Below, piece after piece: positions 16,764 through 25,180 of a stretch of DNA of 64,000 nucleotides. Each line of letters starts with the position of its first letter. Positions within the stretch are counted from its first letter, which is position 1. Source of the DNA: Domibacillus robiginosus (GTDB lineage: Bacteria > Bacillota > Bacilli > Bacillales > Domibacillaceae); contig NZ_LAHL01000003.1 in the NCBI RefSeq assembly GCF_000966195.1, positions 411,719 through 475,718 of the forward strand, written 5' to 3'. Both the position numbers and the translations under genes were made by a program. A model generated the notes under the pieces. That model searched no databases and was not told the DNA's origin. It saw nothing but the letters and a program-made list of their open reading frames with translations.

Positions 16764-17024
16764 TTAAGAGGCAGGGCGTGTTTCTGCTTGTTCAAGTGCT
16801 GCACCGATCGCCTTTATAGCTTCATATTCATCGATGCCCTTGGCAGTCAGCGTCATTTCCCCATTGGGCGACCCTAATGCCAGAACACCCATGATTGATT
16901 TTACATTCACATGACGATTTTGATAATGAAGATAAATATCTGACACGTACTGGCTGGCTAAATGAACAAGAGGGACAGCGGTTTGCGGAGTAAAGCTTCT
17001 TATATGGACCGTTTTTACGAACAT
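16764..17024 (-). CDS. Crh-like HPr-family protein lacking the catalytic histidine
   Basis: An 86-residue HPr-fold protein. The regulatory serine region is intact (VNVKSIMGVLALG, Ser about 45, the site phosphorylated by HPr kinase), but the usual GIHARPA stretch around residue 15 is replaced by PQTAVPLV, with Gln at or near the active-site position, as in Crh. It therefore should not carry sugar-PTS phosphate but could act as a CcpA co-regulator or another HPr-kinase target. ATG 17024 is used since GAGGAAAGG lies ten bases before it. Its 3' end forms part of the right terminator copy beside repeat A. A diverged second Crh or HPr is the alternative. Confidence 0.78.
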   Translation of the reverse strand: MFVKTVHIRSFTPQTAVPLVHLASQYVSDIYLHYQNRHVNVKSIMGVLALGSPNGEMTLTAKGIDEYEAIKAIGAALEQAETRPAS

Positions 17025-17191
17025 GCTTTTCAAACCTTTCCTCGTAGAATAAAAGTATTTTCAGTATACCCGCTTCACTCAAAAATAGAACCTTTTTATG
17101 CTGATATGAATTTGCCAAAAACAAACAGGTCTAGTTTCTTTTATAAAGGGTAAAGAACACGGTACTTTATATGAAGAAAAGAGGCAGGGAA

Positions 17192-19153
17192 ATGAAGAAG
17201 TTATTGCTGCTGGCCGCCGGGCTGTCGATTTGTCTGAATCCTTTTTCAGCTGAGGCAGAAACAGGGATCCATTCAAAAGACCAGGACGTGATTGTCATTT
17301 CATTTGATGGCATGCGTCAGGATCTAACAGAACAATACATACAAGCAGGTGACATGCCGCATGTAAAGGCATTGATCGATAAAGGGGTATGGGCAAAGGA
17401 GCCGGAAACCATCGTCCCTTCCTTGACTGCACCATCGCATGCGGCGCTTTCTACCGGCGCCACACCGAAGAAAACAGGCATTGTCAGCAACCAATTCCAT
17501 GATCCGGAAAAAAAGTTCAACAATAAGGATGATGCCTTTCATACAAAGATCAACGTTTCACCGATTTGGAGCGAAGCAAGCCGCCAGGGAAAAACAACCG
17601 CGACGATTGTTTTCCCGGGAGCAAATCCAAAAACAAAAAACCAGACAGCAGATTATTCTGTTTTCTATGGAGATACGTGGGCCAAGAGCAGCTTAGATAA
17701 GCTATCGTTCCAGGAAGCATCCGGCTGGAAAAACACACCGAAAAGTTTTAGTGCGCTCAAGGAAGCCGATCTGCCGCTTAAGCTGAAAGGAGCCAAAAAT
17801 CGAACTCTATTCGTACTGGCGGTAGATACAACAAATGATCAGCAGGTCAACTATGATCAATTTATCGTATCTCAGAACAAACAGGTGAATCAGGAGGACG
17901 GGCGCGCCAGGCGGGATGAATGGGGCACAGTGCCACTGACGATGGACAAAGGGGAGCACGCCGGCTTTACGTTTAAAGTAAAAGGGACAGAGGCTGATTT
18001 ACAACAGCCGCTTCCGTTTTTTAAAACGGCGGTTACATCCGGTCTCTTTCACGGGCCAGCTGGCTTTGAAGAAACAATTACGGAACAATTTGGCTTTTTT
18101 CCAGTTGAGTCCGAAGACGATGCTTTGGAGAAAAAATGGATCACCCGGAAAGAATATGAGGAAATCAGTTCCCGGTTTGTCAACTGGGTAACCGATGTAT
18201 CGCTTCACATAAAAAAGACGTATCAGCCAGATGCCCTGTTCTTTTATGGTCCCCAGATTGATCATGAAGAGCATAAATACACACTGACTGACCCGCGCCA
18301 GCCTGGATATACGGAGGCAAAAGCGGCCCGCTATAAAACATACATCGATTGGGCGTACAAGCTGGCAGACGATACAGTCGGTAAAACAATGAACACCCTG
18401 GATGAAAACGACCACTTATTTGTCGTGTCGGATCATGGAATGGAAGCGGCGCATACGATGCTTGAGCCGAATGCGGTGCTTCACAAAGCCGGTCTGCTTG
18501 AAACACACAGGGACGGTACGATTGATTATTCGAAAACGAAGGCGTATGCGGTGCCAAGCGGTTCAGCCGCGCACGTTTATATTAATGCCAGCGCAACCCA
18601 AAAAAATGGCATTGTCGAGAAGGACGAATTCAATGATGTTCAGCAGAAGGCCATTGAGGCGTTTCAACGGGCAGAAATCAATCAGAAAAACCGAAATGAC
18701 CTGCTGGAGATTGGATTGGAAGCTGTGTTTTCCAGCAAAGAAAAAGAAGAGCTGTCAAAGCTGCCGGAAGCGGATATAAAAAGCGTATGGCAAGCAGGAT
18801 TAAAGGAAACCATTCATCCTTATGAAACGGTTCTTTCATCGGCGGAGATGGAAAAAAAACCGCTCGGCCATGCCCATGCCGGAGACATTCTTTTAATTGG
18901 CGCTCCCGGATATATGATGGCAAATGGCACAAGCCGCCCGAGTAAGCCGTCGCTTGAGCTGGGTACTCACGGAGGAGATTCTACTAAACAGGATTTACGT
19001 CCTGTATTTATGGCAACAGGCTCTTCCTTTAAAGAAGAAAGCACTGTGGGGAAAGTATCTACACTAGACCTTGCGCCAACCGTTTATAAGCTGCTTGGTA
19101 TCGATGCACCTGCATTTGTAGAGGGCGAGACGCAAACAACCTTATGGAAATAA
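17192..19153 (+). CDS. secreted type I phosphodiesterase/nucleotide pyrophosphatase (alkaline phosphatase superfamily)
   Basis: A 653-residue exported enzyme. A signal peptide (residues 1-24, cleaved near SAEA) is followed by the metal-binding SFDGMRQD, the nucleophile segment VPSLTAPSHAAL (Thr), and later metal ligands in YGPQIDHEEHKY, VVSDHGME and ELGTHGGD. These mark the nucleotide pyrophosphatase/phosphodiesterase branch, which hydrolyses nucleotide or lipid phosphodiesters outside the cell. A roughly 170-residue insertion sits between the nucleophile and DHGM. ATG 17192 follows AGAGGCAGGG; ATG 17171 has no ribosome site. It is monocistronic with its own terminator. Confidence 0.87.
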   Translation: MKKLLLLAAGLSICLNPFSAEAETGIHSKDQDVIVISFDGMRQDLTEQYIQAGDMPHVKALIDKGVWAKEPETIVPSLTAPSHAALSTGATPKKTGIVSNQFHDPEKKFNNKDDAFHTKINVSPIWSEASRQGKTTATIVFPGANPKTKNQTADYSVFYGDTWAKSSLDKLSFQEASGWKNTPKSFSALKEADLPLKLKGAKNRTLFVLAVDTTNDQQVNYDQFIVSQNKQVNQEDGRARRDEWGTVPLTMDKGEHAGFTFKVKGTEADLQQPLPFFKTAVTSGLFHGPAGFEETITEQFGFFPVESEDDALEKKWITRKEYEEISSRFVNWVTDVSLHIKKTYQPDALFFYGPQIDHEEHKYTLTDPRQPGYTEAKAARYKTYIDWAYKLADDTVGKTMNTLDENDHLFVVSDHGMEAAHTMLEPNAVLHKAGLLETHRDGTIDYSKTKAYAVPSGSAAHVYINASATQKNGIVEKDEFNDVQQKAIEAFQRAEINQKNRNDLLEIGLEAVFSSKEKEELSKLPEADIKSVWQAGLKETIHPYETVLSSAEMEKKPLGHAHAGDILLIGAPGYMMANGTSRPSKPSLELGTHGGDSTKQDLRPVFMATGSSFKEESTVGKVSTLDLAPTVYKLLGIDAPAFVEGETQTTLWK

Positions 19154-19156
19154 AAG

Positions 19157-19184
19157 AGACTGCTTGCTCGCAAGCAGTCTTTTC
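19157..19184 (+). terminator. intrinsic terminator after the phosphodiesterase gene
   Basis: AGACTGCTTG, loop CTCG, CAAGCAGTCT, then TTTCT. Confidence 0.88.
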
Positions 19185-19336
19185 TGATTAAAATATATAG
19201 TATTCAAAAACTACTTTGATTCTAAAAGAATTGAGTCGAAAGTCTTTGTTGAGAGAACATTTATGGTTGCAATGACCTATAATCATCCTTCATAATGAAG
19301 AAAGAAATGTACCTTACAAGAATATGGAGGATCACC

Positions 19337-20641
19337 ATGTTTCCTTTCCTGAAAGATAAACAAGCAAAAGAATTCAAAGCATCTGTGCAGTTTCCAGAGA
19401 AATCCGCCATTGCTGTTTCGCCGGATGACCATTTAGCTCCACGTCTTTACTATATGGGCTATACACAGGAGCAGGTCGAGATGCTCCAGCAGATGGCACC
19501 CGTTATGAACACAATCCTGGATGAGGTGCTTGAGAACGTACTTGATCATTTAGTGAAAAGTCCGGAGATGGCCAAAATTGCGCAGAATCATACAAGCCGG
19601 GAACGCTTAAAACGGGTGTTTGGTGATTACTTTGGCAGTTTGCTGACGGGCAGGCTGGACGAATCCTTTTTACAAATGCGGAAGCAAATGGGTCAGACCC
19701 ACAGCCGGTTTTCAGTACCGGTTACATGGTTTATTGCTTCTTATTCCGCATTCAGCACATTAATTATTCCTAAGATTGTGGAGCATTACCAGCATGATCC
19801 AGAACGGCTGGCTCAAGCCATTCAAGCCATTACCCATGCGATGAATTTAGATGCCCAAATGGTAATCGATCATTATATGAATGTCCGAATCGATGAAGCA
19901 AAGCGGGCAAACGAAGCAAAAAGCACGCTCCAGCAGGAAATTGTGTCAGTGAGCCAGGAAGTAGCCGCTTCTGTTGAACAGACCGAAGCAGCGATTTCTG
20001 ACACAAGCTCGCGGGCTGCCCAGGTTTTAAAAGAAACAGGCCAAACAGAAAAAAGCAGTAAAAACCTGGTTGGCTTAACACTGCAAAATGAACAGCAGAT
20101 GGAAGAAATGGAAGGGCAGTTTAAGCAGTCAACGGAAAAAGTCAGTGCGTCTTTAATCGGGATCAGTGAATTAAAACAATCGTCTGAAGAAATTATCAGT
20201 ATCACAAAAGGGATTGAAGACATTGCGGATCAAACCAATTTGCTTGCGCTGAATGCGTCGATTGAAGCGGCGCGTGCAGGCGAACATGGTAAAGGCTTCT
20301 CGGTCGTCGCCAGTGAAGTCCGTAAACTGGCCGAGCATTCAAAGGTGATGAGCAGCAGCATCAATGAATTAATTGCCCAAAACAATACGAACATCACCCG
20401 GCTCGTCAATGAAATGGAAGATGTAAACAAGTCCAATGAACAGTCTCAAGTAAAGCTGCAGCAGGTAAAGAGCGGCCTTGCAACAGTGAAAATGGAAATG
20501 GAAAATTATTTAACGATGTTTGGCCGCAACAAAGAAGACCTGGACCAGATTGTTCTGTCGATTCAGGAAATCAGCCAGACAACAGAAGGGCTGTCAAAGC
20601 TGACAACAAATTTATTAGAAAAAGCAGAACAGACCATGTAA
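19337..20641 (+). CDS. hemAT: haem-based aerotaxis transducer HemAT
   Basis: A 434-residue soluble chemoreceptor. Residues about 30-190 form a globin-coupled sensor domain with the proximal haem histidine in [10 protein letters not shown] (about residue 119), then a coiled-coil methyl-accepting signalling domain with the highly conserved hairpin tip region [20 protein letters not shown] and [20 protein letters not shown]. There are no transmembrane helices, as in B. subtilis HemAT, which senses oxygen and signals to CheA. ATG 19337 has GGAGG seven bases upstream. It stands alone; no chemotaxis genes are nearby. Confidence 0.93.
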   Translation: MFPFLKDKQAKEFKASVQFPEKSAIAVSPDDHLAPRLYYMGYTQEQVEMLQQMAPVMNTILDEVLENVLDHLVKSPEMAKIAQNHTSRERLKRVFGDYFGSLLTGRLDESFLQMRKQMGQTHSRFSVPVTWFIASYSAFSTLIIPKIVEHYQHDPERLAQAIQAITHAMNLDAQMVIDHYMNVRIDEAKRANEAKSTLQQEIVSVSQEVAASVEQTEAAISDTSSRAAQVLKETGQTEKSSKNLVGLTLQNEQQMEEMEGQFKQSTEKVSASLIGISELKQSSEEIISITKGIEDIADQTNLLALNASIEAARAGEHGKGFSVVASEVRKLAEHSKVMSSSINELIAQNNTNITRLVNEMEDVNKSNEQSQVKLQQVKSGLATVKMEMENYLTMFGRNKEDLDQIVLSIQEISQTTEGLSKLTTNLLEKAEQTM

Positions 20642-20645
20642 GTGA

Positions 20646-20675
20646 AAAAGCAGCTGCCAAAAAAGCTGCTTTTTT
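20646..20675 (+). terminator. intrinsic terminator after hemAT
   Basis: AAAAGCAGC, loop of about ten bases, GCTGCTTTTTT. Confidence 0.82.
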
Positions 20676-20741
20676 GTTTTATTGGAAAAATAACAATAAA
20701 GGAATATAATAGAAAACAATAAAACGAGAAAGAGAGGAAGA

Positions 20742-21133
20742 GTGAACCACGATTACCTATCAATTGAACTCAGGCATTACGGCAGCTCAGCTGTCGAAAG
20801 TTTTTCTCTCCTCTGGCATCCGGCGTCCGGCAGATGATCTTGTACGTCTGCAGAAAATGCTCGACCATGCGGATTTGACTGTCGGAAAATGAACTCGTTG
20901 GCGTAGCTCGTGTGGTGACTGATTTCTCCTACTGCGCTTATATTTCAGATTTGGCCGTGAAAAAAGATTATCAAGGCCGGGGAATCGATCCCGTGCTTTG
21001 GGAGAAGGTGAAAAAGGAACTGAGTGACGAAGTGACGTTTGTGCTTTTGTCGGCTTCCGGCGCGATGGATTTTTATTCAAAGCAAGGATATGATCAGGCG
21101 GATAACGCCTTTCGAATCATGCGTAAAAAATAA
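20742..21133 (+). pseudogene. frameshifted GNAT N-acetyltransferase
   Basis: A GNAT-type protein is recoverable only by joining frames. From GTG 20742 (GAGGAAG upstream), one extra base within CCAC shifts into ITYQLNSGITAAQLSKVF; this runs to a TGA at 20890, where another single-base shift gives ELVGVARVVTDFSYCAYISD and the acetyl-CoA motif QGRGI. The last 80 residues are intact to TAA 21133. The two shifts suggest a decayed gene; two sequencing errors are the alternative. The C-terminal part alone could not form a complete acetyl-CoA site. Confidence 0.75.
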
Positions 21134-21159
21134 AGTAACCAATCAAAGGAGAATCGGCT

Positions 21160-21624
21160 ATGGCGCATTTTTTATTCGACCAGCTGGCATTTGTCCGTAA
21201 ACTGACATTAAAAGAAGCAGAAGGCATTGACGAAGCAGCCTCTCTCCTTATACCAGCCGGATTTGGCAACAATATTAAATGGAATTTAGGACATATTTAT
21301 TTGGTACAGGAGCGGTTTGGATTTTATTTTACCGGTGGTGAAATGGTGATGCCCGATGCATTTAACGACTGGTTTGGTCGCGGCTCAAAGCCAGCGGACT
21401 GGGAAGGGAAGCTGCCCAAAACAGACGAGCTGCGGGTGCTGTTAAAGGAGCAGACAGAACGGATCAAGCAGCAGACCGCACCGCTTCTGCCATACCCGCT
21501 TAAGGAGCCGTTTACAACTTCCACTGGTTTAACTCTTTCATCAGTGGAAGAAATGCTGACCTACAGCTTGCACCATGAAGGACTTCATTCGGAAACGATT
21601 AAGTCAATTAAACGGGTACTGTAA
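21160..21624 (+). CDS. DinB-family (four-helix bundle, metal-binding) protein
   Basis: A 154-residue DinB/YfiT-like protein. Putative metal histidines lie in WNLGHIY (about residue 47) and in LHHEGLH (about 142), the three-His arrangement of this family. Relatives include thiol transferases and many uncharacterised damage-related proteins, so the reaction is unknown. ATG 21160 follows AAAGGAGAA. It starts 26 bases after the broken GNAT gene and is followed by a terminator. Confidence 0.85.
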   Translation: MAHFLFDQLAFVRKLTLKEAEGIDEAASLLIPAGFGNNIKWNLGHIYLVQERFGFYFTGGEMVMPDAFNDWFGRGSKPADWEGKLPKTDELRVLLKEQTERIKQQTAPLLPYPLKEPFTTSTGLTLSSVEEMLTYSLHHEGLHSETIKSIKRVL

Positions 21625-21632
21625 GTGAAACG

Positions 21633-21660
21633 GCAGGCTTCTCTTAGGAGCCTGCTTTTT
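21633..21660 (+). terminator. intrinsic terminator after the DinB-family gene
   Basis: GCAGGCT(TC) pairs with (GG)AGCCTGC, then TTTTTG. It separates convergent genes. Confidence 0.75.
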
Positions 21661-21665
21661 GCCGA

Positions 21666-21876
21666 TTATCCTCGGTCGATCAGGATCATGCTGAATAACA
21701 GAAAGGCGATAAAAAAGAAAGCAAGAACTGCGCCAATAAGGAAAAGTAAAACGCCCAAAAAGAATGGTACCAATACAATCGCTGCGAGCCTCCTTTTTCC
21801 TCCTTGTGGTGTAATGGATAGTGAAGTAAAAGCCAGCCTGGAAAAAATTTTTTCTTTGGTTACTGAAAAATTTCAA
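21666..21876 (-). pseudogene. small membrane protein gene with an apparent one-base frameshift
   Basis: On the minus strand the frame ending at TAA (21668-21666) reads SRLAFTSLSITPQGGKRRLA followed by two hydrophobic helices and ends SMILIDRG, clearly coding-like. It has no standard start before an upstream stop. Removing one base from an A6T6 run near 21843-21854 joins it to TTG 21876 and gives a 69-residue protein beginning MKFFSNQRKNFSRLA. I recall no firm family. Either a homopolymer lesion or a non-standard start explains this. Confidence 0.45.
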
Positions 21877-21929
21877 TAGATTCTTTTGGACAGCATAACA
21901 TGCATTTTTGACCAGATAGGAGGCAGTGT

Positions 21930-22457
21930 ATGATTGAGCTTGCATATTTTACACGCGAGGATTTTGGCACGCTGATGGGATGGATTCCAAATGAGGCGTT
22001 TATGATTCAGTGGGCGGGTTCTACTTTTACCTTTCCCCTTCATGTGCACCAGCTTGAGCAGTACATAAAAGGAGCCAATCAACCCATATCCGATACATTC
22101 GTATACAAAGCCATCGATCAACAAACAGGACAGATAATGGGGCATCTGTCACTGCAAATCGATCGGCGCAACGATTCGGCGCGAATTGGAAAAGTGCTGA
22201 TTGGAGAGGAATCGGCGCGCGGAAAGGGAATGGGGCTTCGCTTGATTGAAGCGGCAGCTGAACTTGCGTTTTGCACGTTTAAGCTGCATCGTGTCAGCCT
22301 TGGTGTTTTCGACTTTAACCATGCAGCTATTTCCTGCTACGAAAGAGCGGGTTTTCAAAGGGAGGGACTGCTCCGTGACGTGCGAAAGTGCGGAGAGGAA
22401 TATTGGAGCCTTTTGGAAATGAGCCTGCTTGAAGAAGAGTGGAAGCGGAGGATGTAA
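21930..22457 (+). CDS. GNAT N-acetyltransferase, RimJ/RimL-like
   Basis: A 175-residue acetyltransferase. The acetyl-CoA motif is EESARGKGMGLRLIEAAAELAF (about residues 91-112) and the C-terminal RimL-type signature is HRVSLGVFDFNHAAISCYE followed by AGFQREGLLRD. The substrate, a protein N-terminus, an amine or an antibiotic, cannot be told. TAGGAGG lies before ATG 21930. The next gene begins two bases after its stop, so the two are co-transcribed. Confidence 0.87.
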   Translation: MIELAYFTREDFGTLMGWIPNEAFMIQWAGSTFTFPLHVHQLEQYIKGANQPISDTFVYKAIDQQTGQIMGHLSLQIDRRNDSARIGKVLIGEESARGKGMGLRLIEAAAELAFCTFKLHRVSLGVFDFNHAAISCYERAGFQREGLLRDVRKCGEEYWSLLEMSLLEEEWKRRM

Positions 22458-22458
22458 A

Positions 22459-23286
22459 ATGAAGCGTCGAAGTCGGAAGCGTCTTTTCCTTCTATTTCTT
22501 TTTTTTCTTGCGCTGCTCATTCCGTTTTTTTACTTGCAAAATAATTGGCTGACTGTTACAAAGCTAGAGGTGGAATCTGAGAGAATTCCGCCTGCGTTCA
22601 ATGGGTACCGTATTGCGCAGTTATCGGACCTTCACAGTAAACTCTTTGGGGAGCGCCAGCATGCACTGGCTGAAAAAGTAAAGCAGGAAAAGCCGGATGT
22701 GATTGTTTATACAGGTGACTTAATTGATCTTCAGCGCGGCGGTGAAGCAGCAGGTTATGTGTTAATGAAGGAAATGGTGAAGATTGCGCCTGTTTTTTTT
22801 GTGACGGGTAATCATGAAGGGCCGGACTTTACCGAAACAGAAAAGCAGCTGCAAGCAATGGGGGTGCAGGTGCTTCGAAATGAACGTACAGTGCTCCGGC
22901 GTGGCGGAGAAACGGTCCAGCTGCTTGGTATTGATGACCCGCTGCTTACGCCAACCAGCGAAGCGATCGAACAAGCTGGAGAAAAAACAAAGTCCGGCCA
23001 ATATAAAATTCTGCTGTCTCACCGCCCAGAGCTTTTTGCTTCTTATGCTGAAGCCAAAATGGATGTGATTTTTACCGGACACGCACACGGCGGCCAGGTT
23101 CGGCTGCCCTTTATTGGCGGCTTATTCGCCCCGGGCCAGGGATTATTTCCTGCTTATACAGCGGGTGCCCATACACTTGGTTCCTCTACGATGGTTGTAA
23201 ACCGGGGGCTCGGCAACAGTACGGCGCCTCAGCGGCTCTTTAACCGCCCAGAAATCGTCGTATTGACACTAAAGAGCAGCAAATAA
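22459..23286 (+). CDS. membrane-anchored metallophosphoesterase, YkuE/YpbG type
   Basis: A 275-residue calcineurin-like phosphoesterase with a basic N-terminus and one transmembrane segment (residues 8-27), so the catalytic domain should face outside. Metal-binding motifs in order are LSDLHS (about 56), YTGDLIDL (about 83), TGNHEGPD (about 115), LLSHRPE and TGHAHGGQVRLPF (about 205). ATG 22459 follows GGAGG, and the gene is coupled to the preceding acetyltransferase. Substrate unknown; related Bacillus proteins are linked to the cell envelope. Confidence 0.87.
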   Translation: MKRRSRKRLFLLFLFFLALLIPFFYLQNNWLTVTKLEVESERIPPAFNGYRIAQLSDLHSKLFGERQHALAEKVKQEKPDVIVYTGDLIDLQRGGEAAGYVLMKEMVKIAPVFFVTGNHEGPDFTETEKQLQAMGVQVLRNERTVLRRGGETVQLLGIDDPLLTPTSEAIEQAGEKTKSGQYKILLSHRPELFASYAEAKMDVIFTGHAHGGQVRLPFIGGLFAPGQGLFPAYTAGAHTLGSSTMVVNRGLGNSTAPQRLFNRPEIVVLTLKSSK

Positions 23287-23320
23287 AAAGCGGTCTGCTG
23301 GTGCAGTCGCTTTTATTTGT
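23281..23320. terminator. bidirectional terminator between convergent genes
   Basis: A near-palindrome AAATAAAAAGCGG...CTGC / GCAG...CGCTTTTATTT with T runs in both directions; it overlaps the stop of the YqkB-like gene. Confidence 0.75.
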
Positions 23321-23636
23321 TGCGAAACGCCATTCTGCCGTTCAGTATTTGGTTTGGGCTTTTCAGCTGGAAGGTGCCGGCTTCGGGCGAATAATCGATT
23401 TTAACGTCTTCATCGTAAAAAACCATTTTCGGTTTTTCCACTAGAATGGACATATCATTCGTTTCGAGCAATACGTCGTGATCCTTATCTGCTTCGTCCA
23501 CATACCAGAGCGTTGGAACGCCGTTTAGTACACATCCGTTGCCTTCTGTGTCCCACTTCAGCTTTAACAGGCCGTTTTCCCGGTTTTTTAAAGCATGTAT
23601 TTTTTCGGCCGCAGCCGGTGTAATAGTGATGTTCAT
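23313..23636 (-). CDS. HesB/IscA-type iron-sulfur biosynthesis domain protein, YqkB-like
   Basis: A 107-residue protein of the Fe-S biosynthesis (HesB-like) fold. It starts MNITITPAAAEKIHAL and contains KWDTEGNGCVLNGVP with one Cys; the C-terminal Cys pair of true IscA is absent, as in the YqkB subgroup, and it ends LKSPNQILNGRM. It is unlikely to be a classical scaffold. ATG 23636 is preferred with GGCGG six bases before it. It is monocistronic and divergent from the RsbR paralogue. Confidence 0.78.
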   Translation of the reverse strand: MNITITPAAAEKIHALKNRENGLLKLKWDTEGNGCVLNGVPTLWYVDEADKDHDVLLETNDMSILVEKPKMVFYDEDVKIDYSPEAGTFQLKSPNQILNGRMAFRNK

Positions 23637-23768
23637 TTTCATCCGCCTTTTTCTTTCAGTATAGCACACGGTAGATCGTTCGTCTTTTTTGGGATGTTAA
23701 ATCGTTTCTTTGGGTGAAGAAAACGGTATAATAAAACAAGAAAGAACATGACAATGGAGGACAAAGGA

Positions 23769-24611
23769 TTGGACAAAAAGGACCAGGCTCTTTATGAAGC
23801 AATCCGCTTGGAAGCCCCTGATATAAGCAAAAAGTGGTTTGAGGCGAGAGAAAAAACAGATGGATCCGTTTATGCAAAGAATGCAGGCTCCACCATTCAA
23901 AAAGAGTTAAAAGAACAGCACCTTTTTACGATTTATACTATTGCGAGCGGCTTTTTGCCAGACCAGGCAGTGTTTAAACAAAACCTGCAGGAATGGACAG
24001 AAATTGTGGTGAACAGCCGGCTCGAATGGGATACGCCTATTTATGAAGTGATCGCAGCTATTAACAAAACGAGAAACCTTATCTGGGATTTTATAACAGA
24101 ATACAGCCTGGCTGATCCCGAAATCGACAAAAGGGATATTCTGCACTGGAGTACAATGTACCATTCCGTTTTGGATACAATGATCAGCGAGTTTTCCACC
24201 CGCTACTACTATTTAACGCGCAGCCGGCTGCAGGGGCAGGAGCAGCTGATCGAGGAAATTGATGCACCAATTATTCCTATATCAAAAAGAATTGCAGTAC
24301 TGCCTTTGATCGGTGCGATGGATGAAAAAAGAGCGAAGTCTTTATTGGAATCAATCCCGGTTAAGTGTACTGAAAAACAAGTGAGTTATTTGGTTATGGA
24401 CTTTTCCGGTATGAAAGTTATTGATACATTTGTCGCCAATCAATTGTTTAGCCTGACCCAGTCACTGCAGCTGCTCGGTATTCAATCAGTAGTGTCCGGC
24501 ATGCGTCCGGAAACAGCCCAGACCGCGATTCAATTAGGCCTCGATTTTGGAATGATTCAAACATTTCACGGCCTGCCGCAGGCACTCAAGCATCTCGGAG
24601 TTGGAAAATAA
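23769..24611 (+). CDS. RsbR-family stressosome protein (STAS domain)
   Basis: A 280-residue stressosome subunit like B. subtilis RsbRB/RC/RD. The N-terminal half (about 1-150) is a helical, non-haem globin-like sensor, and the C-terminal STAS domain starts at IISKRIAVLPLIGAMDEKRA-like sequence (about 172) with VMDFSGMKVIDTF carrying the Ser/Thr phosphorylation region and GMRPETAQTAIQLG. These proteins gate release of RsbT and thus sigma-B activation. TTG 23769 is chosen since GGAGG is eight bases upstream; ATG 23748 lacks a site. It is monocistronic. Confidence 0.9.
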   Translation: MDKKDQALYEAIRLEAPDISKKWFEAREKTDGSVYAKNAGSTIQKELKEQHLFTIYTIASGFLPDQAVFKQNLQEWTEIVVNSRLEWDTPIYEVIAAINKTRNLIWDFITEYSLADPEIDKRDILHWSTMYHSVLDTMISEFSTRYYYLTRSRLQGQEQLIEEIDAPIIPISKRIAVLPLIGAMDEKRAKSLLESIPVKCTEKQVSYLVMDFSGMKVIDTFVANQLFSLTQSLQLLGIQSVVSGMRPETAQTAIQLGLDFGMIQTFHGLPQALKHLGVGK

Positions 24612-24614
24612 GTG

Positions 24615-24643
24615 AAACGGCCAGCTCAAAAAGCTGGCCGTTT
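24615..24643 (+). terminator. terminator after the RsbR-family gene, left copy of a duplicated pair
   Basis: AAACGGCCAGCT, loop CAAAA, AGCTGGCCGTTT. A second copy with compensating differences lies at 25082-25114, beyond repeat element B. Confidence 0.85.
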
Positions 24644-25081
24644 CAGTGTGTAAACAAAGTCTTTCTCTTTCAAAAAAGAGCCGATAAGTGAAGCCTGCCG
24701 AACTTCGCGTTCCACGGGCAGTGCGGGAGCTTCCTCGGCTTGCGCCTGCGGGATCTCCCGACTCACTGTACTTCCCGCAGGAGTCTGCGTCCGTCCGGCT
24801 TCACTAAGTGGTGTTGAAGATCAATCAGTCCGGGATTGGGTATACATTTCCTCTTTTTTAAAAGAAAAAACACGACCTTATTCGTTCTATACAATCTTGT
24901 CCCAAGCCAATTGGCGGCATCCGGTCAGCGCAGACTTCTATGGGATTAGCGGGCAGCAGAGACCGGTGAAGCCGCCAGGCGCAGTCGGGCTCAGCGCCTG
25001 CTCTATGAAAAGCGGAGCTGTCCGGACGCCGCTGATCTATCCTATTCATGTGACAGTTATCAACCATTTGTATATACTCTT
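24644..25081 (+). repeat. dispersed intergenic repeat, copy B (long form)
   Basis: Starts CAGTGTGTAAACAAAGTC immediately after the terminator, as in copies A and C. Shared blocks are GAGCCGATAAGT, GGTGTTGAAGATCAATCAG, a TTTTTTAAAAGAAAAAA hairpin, CGCAGACTTCTATGGGA, AAGCGGAGCTGTCCGGACG, and CATGTGACAGTTATCAA near the end. Between AAGT repeats it carries a nested element (24690-24805). The GC-rich core contains CAGGCGC/GCGCCTG, so an RNA structure is possible. No gene is evident. Confidence 0.82.
24690..24805 (+). mobile_element. nested MITE-like insertion in repeat B
   Basis: A 116-base segment absent from copy A, flanked by AAGT (24686-24689 and 24806-24809). Its ends are inverted (GAAGCCTGCCGAAC and GTCCGGCTTC). 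Copy C has a similar 117-base segment at the matching site. Its reverse strand contains CGCAGACTCCTGCGGGA, the same landmark as the host repeat core but inverted. Confidence 0.55.
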
Positions 25082-25114
25082 AAACGGTCAGCTCAAAAAG
25101 CTGACTGTTTTTTT
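25082..25114 (+). terminator. right copy of the duplicated terminator flanking repeat B
   Basis: AAACGGTCAGCT, loop CAAAA, AGCTGACTGTTT, then more T residues. It matches the 24615 terminator except for paired changes that keep the stem (C-G to T-A). Confidence 0.85.
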
Positions 25115-25123
25115 GAAGTGTCA

Positions 25124-25149
25124 TGAAACAATCGGACATAGCATTCGTA
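25124..25149 (+). promoter_or_regulatory. sigma-W promoter for the DUF4181-like/DUF2306-like pair
   Basis: TGAAAC (25124-25129), 16 bases, CGTA (25146-25149): an exact match to the floT and ydbS promoters in this window. ATG follows 31 bases later. Confidence 0.8.
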
Positions 25150-25180
25150 TAGATAGACAGTGAAAAGAAAGGAAGGGAAA

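Noticed and set aside
19200..19336. Sigma-D promoter for hemAT
   Set aside because: No TAAA-N15-GCCGATAT pattern; only an isolated TATAAT at 19278 without a -35 at proper distance.
23690..23740. Sigma-B promoter for the RsbR paralogue
   Set aside because: GTTAAA and GGGTGA occur but spacing is too short; a TATAAT without a good -35 is also present.
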